DNA of 64,000 bases. It comes from Schistosoma mansoni (taxonomy: Eukaryota; Platyhelminthes; Trematoda; Strigeidida; Schistosomatidae). The stretch covers positions 8,308,717 to 8,372,716 of the forward strand of contig NC_031498.1 of assembly GCF_000237925.1 (NCBI RefSeq). Reading direction: 5' to 3'. Shown here piece by piece: positions 22,072 to 32,200 of this stretch (positions within the stretch are counted from its first letter, which is position 1; each line of letters starts with the position of its first letter). The position numbers and the translations under genes were made by a program. Below the pieces are notes generated by a model. The model made no database searches, was not told the DNA's origin, and worked only from the letters and a program-made list of their open reading frames with translations.

Positions 22072-22625
22072 TTGATTTGTGTATCGATACAGATTTTCAA
22101 GGAAAAGTGGAAAATCCATCAATTGTTACTGGTATTTGATAAGTCTTGCTGGTTGAACTCTGTATTCGGATCCCAAGCTAGTCTCGTAACCCTCCAAGCT
22201 AGAACTACACAGCGACTTGAACACGAGAGAAAAGGCTTAAAATATATGAGAAGTACTTTACTCCAAAGGTTCATTCATGTACAGAAAATATAGGGTTTTT
22301 ATAGTATTTTAGAAGTCATTGGGTTTTCCTGAAAATTCTAGAATCCTACTAAACATAGTTGCAGTGTATTAACCAGCCAATCAGAACCTCTACATGTGAC
22401 TTTTCATTTTCGCGATATTTCTAGCAAAACTTCTAGTCAAACGCTGATTGGATAAAATAAATGTTTCCTGAGCTTGTCATATCTATTGCGAGAAATTTTC
22501 AGGATCGCCCCAACACCTCCCCCTTTTTTTGAAGATTCGGGGTTGGTATCCAGACTGAATTTTCCGACTTTATCCTCCCCCACGAAACAATGTTAGATAT
22601 ATTGCGCTCATATAGTCTGATAATA
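22072..22625. mobile_element. Possible LTR fragment (Gypsy-type), fossil
   Basis: The stretch ATCCTCCCCCACGAAACAATGTT near 22571-22594 recurs at about 46473-46496 beside LTR-element remains. The sequence before it has a pyrimidine-rich block and promoter-like AT elements. I read it as a solo or partial LTR of an old element with no coding part. Boundaries are uncertain. Confidence 0.35.
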
Positions 22626-22922
22626 TAACTCTCTTAGCTTCATATCCAGCATTTAACAGTTTTATTAACAACTTAAGCATCAACAGTAGACTAGATTTAT
22701 TTAGAATTAAGGATGATGTATTTTTTTTTCGAAACTGAGCATAACACTTTTGAATTGTGTGATGACTACAAAATAAGTTATCTTAATCATGACAAATCAA
22801 TTTTTGATATTCCAAATTACAAACATTCATAACTTAATTTATCTGTCTTTTTCAAATATCCTAAATCATACATTTTTTGTGATTTCAATGTTATATGTTA
22901 GTCCATTTTTATAAACTAGTAT

Positions 22923-23114
22923 TATCCAGCTGACGAGTCCCAAATAGGACGAGACGCGCGTCCTGGATTTCACTGCTAGCCACTATCCATCTTTGCTTAT
23001 AATGCTTGTGAATTAAGGCTATGTCGAGGCAATACGCACAGTAAGCCCATATGCCAATTAGAGACTGACCAGTTGCAGTCTTAAACATCTATGGGAAGAT
23101 TGAAACAAACAATA
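22923..23114 (+). repeat. SMalpha-like hammerhead SINE family 1, copy A (5' truncated)
   Basis: The copy starts within stem I of the hammerhead (22923-22976) and continues with the family 3' region (CTAGCCACTATCCATC onward) to about 23114. Core CUGACGA and stem II (GTCC/GGAC) are present. The GAAA of the catalytic core is GAGA at 22951-22954 (A14 to G), so cleavage is not expected. The 3' region matches that of copy B at 53430-53654 inverted. The tRNA-like head is absent. Confidence 0.85.
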
Positions 23115-23130
23115 CTAAGTAGTATTATCA

Positions 23131-23449
23131 TTCTTTATACAGTGCATTTTATTCCTTATCATCTTGACAAACCTATCAAATACTTATGTTACTCATCTTT
23201 AAAATATGGAAACTATCTATTTTGAGATGATGGAGAAGATTTGTAGCTCAGGTGGATGATTTTAATGGAGTTTTGTTCTCTCAGCTGGATGGTTTGGTCG
23301 TGGAGCTTTCATCGTCCTTCTGAACGACATCATCAGAACAAACTTCGGGTACATATCCTTCTTTATACAATACATTTTATTCTTTATCATCTTGACAAAC
23401 CTATCGAATACTTATATTACTCATCTTTAAAATATGAAAACTATCTATT
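23131..23449. repeat. 91-bp direct repeats flanking a 137-bp repeat core
   Basis: The block 23131-23221 is repeated at 23359-23449 with few differences; the landmark ATCTTGACAAACCTATC is in both. The 137 bp between them (AGCTCAGGTGGATGATTTTA, AGCTTTCATCGTCCTTCTGA) resembles 19838-19950. It looks like a segmental duplication or a tandem repeat unit of about 228 bp. The family is unknown. Confidence 0.7.
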
Positions 23450-24090
23450 CTTTTTAGGTTGTATGTACATGTAATGTAAAGTGTTCATTAAACAATAACT
23501 ATAGATTAACATAATAAAATGTACTAAATTGATACATTTATATTATAGTAACATGTGATTATTGTAACTTATTAATCAATTAAATAAATAACTTATACAA
23601 TATACATTTACATATTGAAATTTTCGATCGTTTGTTGTTAGTAGTTTGACCATTGATAAAAAAAATCATAGAAAAGATAAGTTACAACACATTGTTTGTT
23701 GAAAAATTAATAAATAGATAGATAATATTGAGTTATTTATTCCTCTTTTGATTGGTTAATACTTATTTTCTTTTCTAATCCTCCTACATAAGTCGAAAGT
23801 TTTATGATCATTGGTTAATAAAATAAACCAATAAGAATAATGAATTTTCGGTCTTGAAAATTTCATGACCTGAAGCTAACCTTATAATAATAATTATTAT
23901 TACATATTAATGATATTTATTCAACTAAAATTATCTAAGGCTCATATGATTTGGTGTATATATATCTATGTATATTCTCAAAGAGGGACAAAAGAAAGAA
24001 CGTAATTTCATAAAATTTGCCACAGGAAATAGTCACATACTTACGAGTCAGATTATTGAGTTAGTCTTTAGTAGTCGAAGTAATATACTA

Positions 24091-24630
24091 TTGCCCCCAA
24101 ATACCCTGGTCCGGCTGAGAGTGGAGAGAGTCCGCTCTCTCTCTCTCTCTCTCTCTCGAAATGCTCTCACATGGTCACGCGTGTATAGTCTCTGCCAGGG
24201 AAGTCCTACTCACTGCCTTCTCACACCACGAGTGTTGTTTACGAAATTGAGAGGACGAAAAGCAAATGTCCGGCGCTCTAACCGGCTTGGTGCACACAGA
24301 GAGTCCACCTAGGGGAGTTGGAAAACCCTGATTACAAACCAATGGTGCACATGGGCTCCAGTATGCCGAGGAACAAATGACGTATACAACTATTGTTCGT
24401 CACCGGCTACCATGGGACTGCATCTCCTTACGATGCTCCACTGCCCTATGGATCAGATTTTTAGGTCAAAGGCTCGGCGATTAGCTCCTCAAGAAAACCA
24501 CCTGCCTCAGTTTGGGCACCTAGGCAGTATCACAGCCCTCACACAAATCGAATGAGATTTGTATGGCGCATATGTATCTGGTGCTTCCTTGTACCAATAT
24601 TTATGTGTTTAAATAAATAAACAATAAATA
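24091..24630 (+). repeat. Interspersed repeat family R, copy 3 (longest)
   Basis: This is the most complete copy. It starts around CCCTGGTCCGGCTGAGAGTG, has a CT microsatellite at about 24132-24158, then the shared blocks. It ends in TTGTACCAATATTTATGTG and an AAATAAATAAAC tail. The open frame across 23968-24312 has no similarity I recognise and is a by-product of the repeat. The tail indicates LINE-like retroposition of a non-autonomous unit. Confidence 0.78.
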
Positions 24631-25115
24631 TACTATTTCAAATATAGATTTAATGAATATTGTAAAAGAACAGTTAAACGCGTCTCTAACTTAATTTTTT
24701 TGACTTGTTAAACGTCAGATAACTATTATCCGTGAGTTTTGTTAAATTTCATAGACTGGTTATATTTACAACAGTTTAAGTATAAACCACTAGAACATTG
24801 TCTCAACCTGCTACAAAAGTCTTTAGTAGTCCATTTTTGACATCGAACAGCTTGAAACCACAACAGTCAGGCTCTATGAAAATGTTTTTTTGTTGAAATC
24901 ACTAAGGTAAAAAGCACCTGAAGTCTTAAGGGAACTGGTGCTACGTGGAGAACTTGGACTTCAATCAGCCAACTTTACAGTCTAAGACGTTACTACCAAG
25001 CTATTCAGGGCGCAACTGACCCACTGTAGAACAGATCATAGAACAATCACCTTGTTGACGAGTTTTTAATAGCATGAAACCTAGAACCAGCGCTTTAAGT
25101 TACATAACTCCAACC

Positions 25116-25118
<3 letters not shown>

Positions 25119-25142
<24 letters not shown>
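25119..25142. repeat. (TA)n microsatellite
   Basis: A run of about twelve TA units. Confidence 0.9.
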
Positions 25143-25147
<5 letters not shown>

Positions 25148-25237
25148 CTAGACATTTTATTTACTTTGTTTTTATCAGTATGGGTTGAGATTGCTGAGTT
25201 TTTGATTAAAATCATGAATCGATGAATGTTACACCAT

Positions 25238-25292
25238 CACCGTCCAGTGCTTCCAGGTTTTCAATGGTGGTCTAACATTCGTCGACTCCATC
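25238..25292 (+). repeat. Hammerhead SINE family 2, copy F (3' fragment)
   Basis: The copy matches the family only from CCGTCCAGTGCTTCCAGG onward. It thus begins a few bases before the predicted ribozyme cleavage site (after GTC) and lacks the tRNA head and catalytic core. It ends in the family 3' part around GTCTAACATTCGTCGACTC. Confidence 0.6.
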
Positions 25293-25299
25293 TTTATCG

Positions 25300-27740
25300 T
25301 TTTTGCTTATTCTTTACTTTTGACACGAAGACCAGCAGAAATGATTGATTGACAACTAGTTTTCAGTCTATTAATAAATTGTAGTAATATATCTGCAACA
25401 GGGTCAAACTGAAAGATGCTTACATTTTAATGAGTATTCGCCATTAGCAATCAAATATTGTGGTCTCTATAACATTCTTCATCCATTTATGGAAAGGAAT
25501 GAGCGCATCAACTTAAAATGTAATATAAATAAGTTTATCGTATACAACGACTCTTATCTACGTTACTGATCAGTAAGTCGACTAATCTATATCCACTACT
25601 AAATTTTTTGTAGGAACTTGTTTGATTAAAAGTTATGGAATGGTAAATTACTTAAAATAACATGTATTTTTGAATCACTTTGAACTGTTAGGTCAAGTAA
25701 ACTAAGATTTAAAACATTGACTAACCTTTTCTACAACTTTATTAAAATATTTAGCAGGATATCGCAGATATAATCATGAACAAAGATTTAGACATTATCG
25801 TACCCGATTAAGTATTGTTGTTAATTCATCAGATTTATATTCCTCAGTCAACACATTGATTGAGAAATAAAGAAAATGATATAAAAAATGACTGGACTAG
25901 GATCATACAGTTACTTTTTGAGAAAACAATACAGCTATATGCTAACAAATTAATTAAGAACTTCATCTGACCTAGTAACATTACAGTAAAGACAAAAAAG
26001 TTCAATTGAGATTTACGTAACACATGTGGTATGGTTTCAGAGCGGTCGGGAAAAGCAATGAAAGTCGGATGAAAAAAAAAGACTGATATAGCTGCAGAAA
26101 ATCAGGATTATTTGACAAAACTACACTTCTCAATTTAATGATGCAGATATGAATTCAGAATCATATTATACAGGAACCCCTTCCAGTTTGCCTCCGAATA
26201 ACTGGCATCCTAAAAATGTATTTCATTAGACTACTAAAACTACTGCTGCTTTACATATTAGTAATCCCTACGAGATATTCATCTCTACAGTTCCTACTTT
26301 TCAGCATAACAACTAAGTAATCTTACATCCATTAGCTAGGACTAACCATATATTTTTGTTAGTCACTTTCCTGGTGAGTTACGAGCTATTTATTCATAGT
26401 TATTAAAATAAGGTGAGTTTTTAATCAAATTTTCTCGGAATGTTTATTACACTTTAAATTATTTCTGCTTGTAAGGTTATTCAGAATTACAGTAGTTAGT
26501 CTTTTGTATTTTACCAATTATGATAATACTATTTTCATTCTTTTGTTCTAATTCTCTTTGAACTAATGCCATAAACTTAATCGATTATTTTTAGTCAAAG
26601 TCTTACGATCTTTTTCCCAACTCGGATACACCCGCTTTTATAAATATTTTATTGATACACAAACAATCTGTTGTTTCTGCAACTTATAGACTTGTTGAAC
26701 TGCGGTGCCGAAATAGCAATTATCGAGTGAGTCGTATTGATGACCTTGAGTTATTGCCAAGTGGCTTACATCAGTCCCCACTCCCCTCGGCCTTGGCATA
26801 CGGGTTGAGTTATAACCCTCGGAAAAGACCTACAGTCTAGTATATCAGACTGTACTAGGCAAACGAGTTGAAAACCTCTGCGGGAGTGAGAACCGTTGCA
26901 TTAGGACGAAAAATAAATGTAGTAAGGTGTTCGATGAAAACTTTTGTCTTCACAATAGGTAGTCTGAAGCAGCAAAATGTAACTGACTTATAATAAAGTA
27001 AGTAACACGGCAAAATTTAGCTACAAAGAAGGCATACATCGCGCTCTTTATACTATACTAATTCTTAACTTTTAAGCGAATCATAACTAGTCAGAATACA
27101 AACTAAAATAATGAAAAGACGATTCATCCGTTGAAAAATGAAGTTTAGACAATAAATCTTGGTAAGAGTAAGAATCTTTAGTGAATACGTTTTCCTTATT
27201 TTTAATGCTAATCTTATTGTATAAATCGTGTATTTCAATGCTTTTGCATGGTCCCTTCAATGATTGTAGTATATGCAAACAACACAGTCAAGCTAACGTT
27301 CCTAAAATAAACTCAGTTCATTTCACTTCACTTGTTTTGATCATCAGTATATAATCTGAACAAGCAATAAACCACTGTATTAAAAAAATATATACTTAAT
27401 ACATAGGGATTGGGACTAAAGAATTAAACATGGGGAACAAAACATAAGAATAGAAAATATTATATGAAGTAGAGACAGAAAAATCCAGTTGGTCTATAAC
27501 CATAGATATACAAAAAAGAGACGAATATTTGTGGAGTGAGAAAAGATTTATAAAGAAACAGTCGCACAACCAAATGACAAGTTATCAAAGTAAAATGAAT
27601 AGCAAACCAAGTTGTATTCATCACCTGATAAGGAACTAGTGAAACTGGATGAATTCACGTTGTTCATCAAATCTGAATCTGACCAAGATGTTCACGTTTG
27701 CTTCAGAGATTAATTGTATGAGATTATAATCCAATTTCTT
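25300..27740. other. Intergenic DNA with an unassigned GC-richer block
   Basis: Mostly AT-rich. The block at about 26690-26920 is markedly more GC-rich (CCCCTCGGCCTTGGCATACG, AACCTCTGCGGGAGTGAG) and looks like a fragment of a mobile element, but I recognise no family. No gene is supported. Confidence 0.4.
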
Positions 27741-27754
27741 TCATACATCTAAGT

Positions 27755-28564
27755 CAGTCAGCTACAACGTAGGACATTTATGCATCGGTACAAGTTGCCA
27801 TACCTCGTTAGCACAACAAGATGAACACTAAATTCATAGTAGTTAATTTAGTGGTGGTAATATAAAAGAAAGGTTGTATATAAGGATATAGTACAGAAAG
27901 CAAGACAGATATACGGCAATTTTAATCTCAAGGTTTGAGGGAAGATAAGGAGTGTATACGCCTGCGTAGTTTGGAGCGAGGTTTTAGTAGACCTGGAAGA
28001 GTGTTTTGCTCACTAGAATCGTTGGCCATGGTGACACTTGATGAGGAAACCGAAAGAGGAAGTTTAGTGCTGAAAGTCGAGGTAGAAGGAGTAGTATGAA
28101 GTGCAGAGGGAGATTGATTATGAATACAGTGGTCTTGAGTGCTGTTAGAGGTATGAGGGCAGTTATCACTTCCCGGTTGCCCACACCGTGGAAGGGTTCT
28201 TCTAGAGGTATCTGAAAAGCAGATTGGGTTAGAGGTGGTCTTAATGACCTGGGAGTATGACCGCAGTGCCCAAAGGACAACTGCTTGAAGTCGGTCATAC
28301 ATGACCCTTTTGTGTTAGCTCCGTACTTGTTGGAACCTTACCACCGGAGACGGATATCCGTGGGATAAGGCGAAGTGTGCATTTTTAGGGCCGACCTTTC
28401 CTAACCCCACCCCTCCTTGTGGGAAGGCAGCATCGCTGTTAAGCTGGTTGACCTGCCTGGTATGATAGGACTTTGAGGAACGACTGTTCCAGCCAGTATA
28501 GCTCGATTGGTTCATCACGATAGGCAAGCCCGACCACCATGTCAAGGTAGCAGCAACGGTCGGG
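27755..28564 (-). mobile_element. Complete 810-bp non-autonomous LINE-derived element with 13-bp target duplications
   Basis: The identical 13-mer CATACATCTAAGT flanks it at 27742-27754 and 28565-28577. On the minus strand it starts CCCGACCGTTGCTGCTACC. It has two open stretches (complement 28315-28545 and complement 27928-28302) and ends with the same 3' region as the LINE at 13880-16100: a peptide ending RIHSLSSLKP, then GAGATTAAAATTGC in sense, the TACTATATCCTTATA motif and a TGAC tail. It has no endonuclease or RT domain. It is best read as an internally deleted LINE, or a chimera of another 5' part with a LINE 3' end, mobilised in trans. The perfect duplication argues for a fairly recent insertion. 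Confidence 0.82.
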
Positions 28565-28577
28565 CATACATCTAAGT

Positions 28578-28791
28578 AAAGCAGTTAAAAAATTTGAATG
28601 ACTGTCATAATTAGTTTCTTAATTCCGAGTTTATCTGGTAAGCACACCAAATAACACTCAGAAGTATCTGGATTCACTAATTAAATATTTGCAAACAAAC
28701 ATTAACCGCGCTGTCAAACACTAAAAAGACTTAATCATTAAGTATGAATTATTGGATAAAATCTATAAAATACAATAAAATACATATTATA
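28578..28791. other. Short 3' flank of OXSM
   Basis: AT-rich DNA between the retroelement and the OXSM stop. A TATAAAATACAATAAAATAC stretch on the plus strand near 28762-28785 is present, but no canonical minus-strand poly(A) signal was confirmed. Confidence 0.35.
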
Positions 28792-29259
28792 CTAATCTGT
28801 CCATTCTGAAATTAAAAGAGTTCCATTTGTTCCACCGAATCCAAATGAGTTAGTCATAACAATACGGCGATGACTATCGGGCCATGCAACTTGTATTTCA
28901 TCGTGTCTAGGAAGTACAGCATAGTTCTTAAACAGATCTATACACTTTTCATTAAAGGATATACTAGTCGATGAACTGGAATTAGATTTTAAAACCTCCA
29001 TCAACTCATAAATTGAGATAGGATTATGCAGATTGAGATTTCCACAAATACGGTTCTGGTTAACAGACAAAGCAGAGTACACGGTCTCTATGGCACCGGC
29101 TGCTGCCAAACAATGACCAAGGTGACCTTTGATTGAATTGATTACAACAGGTGTATGGTATTGAGGAGTAAAATATTCACCAAAAATTTGTGCAATAGCA
29201 CTGAGCTCTGTTAAATCACCTATAGGGGTGGATGTTGCATGACAATTTATGTGTCCAAT
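28792..29259 (-). CDS. OXSM: OXSM exon 6: C-terminal catalytic half
   Basis: After the TTTCAG acceptor the exon reads [20 protein letters not shown]. Both catalytic histidines and the active-site lysine are here, plus the glycine-rich end motif [11 protein letters not shown], and the stop is at 28792-28794. A Ser-rich loop (SNSSSSTS) between them is probably an insertion in the family fold. The Met-Phe-Gln before the Ile is intron-derived. Confidence 0.93.
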   Translation of the reverse strand: MGHINCHATSTPIGDLTELSAIAQIFGEYFTPQYHTPVVINSIKGHLGHCLAAAGAIETVYSALSVNQNRICGNLNLHNPISIYELMEVLKSNSSSSTSISFNEKCIDLFKNYAVLPRHDEIQVAWPDSHRRIVMTNSFGFGGTNGTLLISEWTD

Positions 29260-32200
29260 CTGAAACAATTAAAAAGATTATAAAATTAAGTTAATTAATA
29301 AGTATAAATGTGAAACACAGTCATGTGTAAGCAATTCTGCAACATGTGAGACGAAAAATACATTTTTCGGTTTTTTTTCAAGATTAATTACCAATAAGCA
29401 GGAAGCTATGTAACTCGATTTTTTGCTTATGAGTGTACTTACAAATTAACAGGAAATGTATACACGTCGAGAAATACGAATTCATACCCTGTAGAAATAT
29501 ATCGAATAAAAGTTTTGATCAATAGACGATAATTAATTTTGAATTTACACTGATCCATAACGTTTAGTTAATATTAAATTACGATAGACCGTTAGAAAAT
29601 CATTGACGAGTGTAAGGTTCAATCACTGATAGTCGATCTCAACAATCCTGGAAGAGTTTAGTTCTAGAAAAATAAACGTCATACGTACAAAGTACCGTTC
29701 ATCAATTAGAGTATCTCGTTTACCTTTATACGTACAAAATAGCATGGGAGAAAAGGAGCATTAAGCAATGGGCTTCATAACAAATAATTGAGTGAAGTAA
29801 AAAAGAGAAACGATCTCATAATTATAAAATAAATAAATCAAAAAGACTAAGCATTACTATAAACAATATAGATTTTTTTACTAAACTAAATTTTATTATT
29901 CATAAATGAAGCAAGGTTTTTCACCGATTTCTATTTTGAACGATGTCTAATATTGCATTAAGTCATTTAATTGAACTATATGGGTTGATAGAAGTGAACT
30001 CGAACCACCTGATATGTATTTAGTACGTTATATTATGGTAAAACAAGCCACTTAAATTCTTACAACTAATTTCAACGTCAGGAGAAAGTACTAGTCATAA
30101 AAGCCGCAGAGACGTTGTACAAAAATAGGTTCATATACCGAAGTATGCTTTAGCATTTCGTCACTCGTCGGACAATAATCGCAAATATGGGATCCCACTT
30201 TTACATACGCGATTGTAGTACTTCATTAGAGTCATGAATACGGGTCTCAGATAGACAACAGACATCGATGTTAAGACTTTCTAAAGAAATGCTCAACCCT
30301 ATCTGTTGTCTCATGCGTAATAGTGTGCGAACGCTGAAGGAAGTCAGTTTGAACGGTACATATAGTTTCAGAAAGAGTGGTTCAGTATTCGTGGTCGGTG
30401 GTAGTATTCAACTTTCGACCCGTCAGTGACATGAGATCGTTTAGATAAGACAGAATTTCCAACATAAACGAGCTGCTGCATAATTCGATAAATATAAGAA
30501 TACACAAAGTGAGAACAAAAAGGAGTAGATAAGTGACGTAGCATAAAAAAATAAAAACGAATGTTATCATATGATTGTGAATATGATTTGCCAGAATGCG
30601 AGTTGGAGCAAGAACAATTTCTCTAGTAGTAGTTATCATTTGATTTGTGTGAGGGCTATGATACTGCCCAGGTGCCCAAACCAAAGTAGGTGATTTTCTT
30701 AGAGGACCACTCCACTCTGCCTGTAGCTCTTCTAGAGTTACTGCCGGTCCCAATCCCGGGTAAAGGAGGAGGGTAGAAAAGCTAACTCGCTAAAAAAACG
30801 CTAACCAGAAAAAATAATTCAAACCATTTAAACTCTGCCCTGGGAGTTGAAGGAATAATTATGACGTCTCATGATGAAAGCCGAAATTCTTCGGAAGTCA
30901 CGAGACCGATGCACCTTCTAACAACCAGAGCAACACTCTTTATAGGTACATGGAACGTCCGGACAATGTGGGAGACAGGAAAGACCAGTCAAATAGCAAT
31001 GGAAATGAGGAGATACAACTTGGCAGTACTCGGAATCAGCGAAACCCATTGGACACAATCTGGACAACAAAGGCTAGGTACAGGAGAGATGCTGCTGTAC
31101 TCCGGTCACGAAGGGGAAAATGCTCCACACACTCAGGGAGTTGCTCTAATGCTGTCCAAAGAAGCACGAAATGCACTTGTGGGATGGGAATCTCATGGAC
31201 CCAGGATAATCAAAGCATCATTCAGAACAAAGAAGCAAGGGATCACAATGAACGTTATCCAATGTTATGCACCCACCAATGATAGCAACGACGATGATAA
31301 ACATCAGTTCTATGAAAGGCTTCAATCAATTATAGAGAAGTGCTCACGAAAGGACCTCACCATCCTGATGGGAGATGTAAATGCTAAAGTTGGAGTGGAC
31401 AACACAGGATATGAAGATGTAATTGGACGACATGGGTTAGCAGAGAGAAATGAAAATGGGGAGAGGCTTGCAAACCTATGTGCATTCAACAAATTGGTTA
31501 TAGGCGGCACAATATTCCCACACAAGCGCATACACAAAGCTACATGGATCTCACCGGACCACACCACAGAGAACCAGATAGATCACATCTGTATCAACAA
31601 AAAATTCCGAAGAACAACGGAAGATGTGAGAACCCGGAGAGGAGCTGACATAGCTTCAGATCACCACCTGGTTGTGGCCAAGATGAGACTGAAGCTAAAG
31701 AAACACTGGACAACTGGACAAACAGCACTACAAAGGTTCAATACAGCCTTCCTTCGAGATACTGACAAGCTCCATGAATTCAAGATAACTCTCAACAACA
31801 GGTTCCAGGCTCTACAGGATCTACTGAAGGAACAAGAAACTACTTTGGAGGACAACTGGAAAAGGATAAAAGAAGCCCTAACTTCAACGTGTCAGGAGGT
31901 TCTTGGTCCTAAGAAGCATCATCATAAGGAATGGATCTCTATGGGAACCCTGGACAAAATTCAAGAAAGGAAGAACAAGAAACTAGCAATTAACAACAGC
32001 CGAACACGAGCAGCGAAAGTCAAAGCACAAGCAGACTACGCAGAAGCAAACAGGGAAGTGAAGAAAAGCATTAAAGCCGACAAGCAGAAATACATGGGAG
32101 AACTAGCAACGGCGGCGGAAAAAGCTGCAAGAGAAGGGAATATGAAACAACTATATGATACAACGAAGAAATTGGCAGGGAGATATAGCAAACCAGAGAG

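Noticed and set aside
23968-24312. 114-codon plus-strand open frame
   Set aside because: It runs through repeat R copy 3 and its CT microsatellite and shows no known domain.
30250-30320. 10-bp inverted repeat AGACAACAGA / TCTGTTGTCT
   Set aside because: Too short to support a terminator, MITE or regulatory hairpin call in AT-rich eukaryotic DNA.
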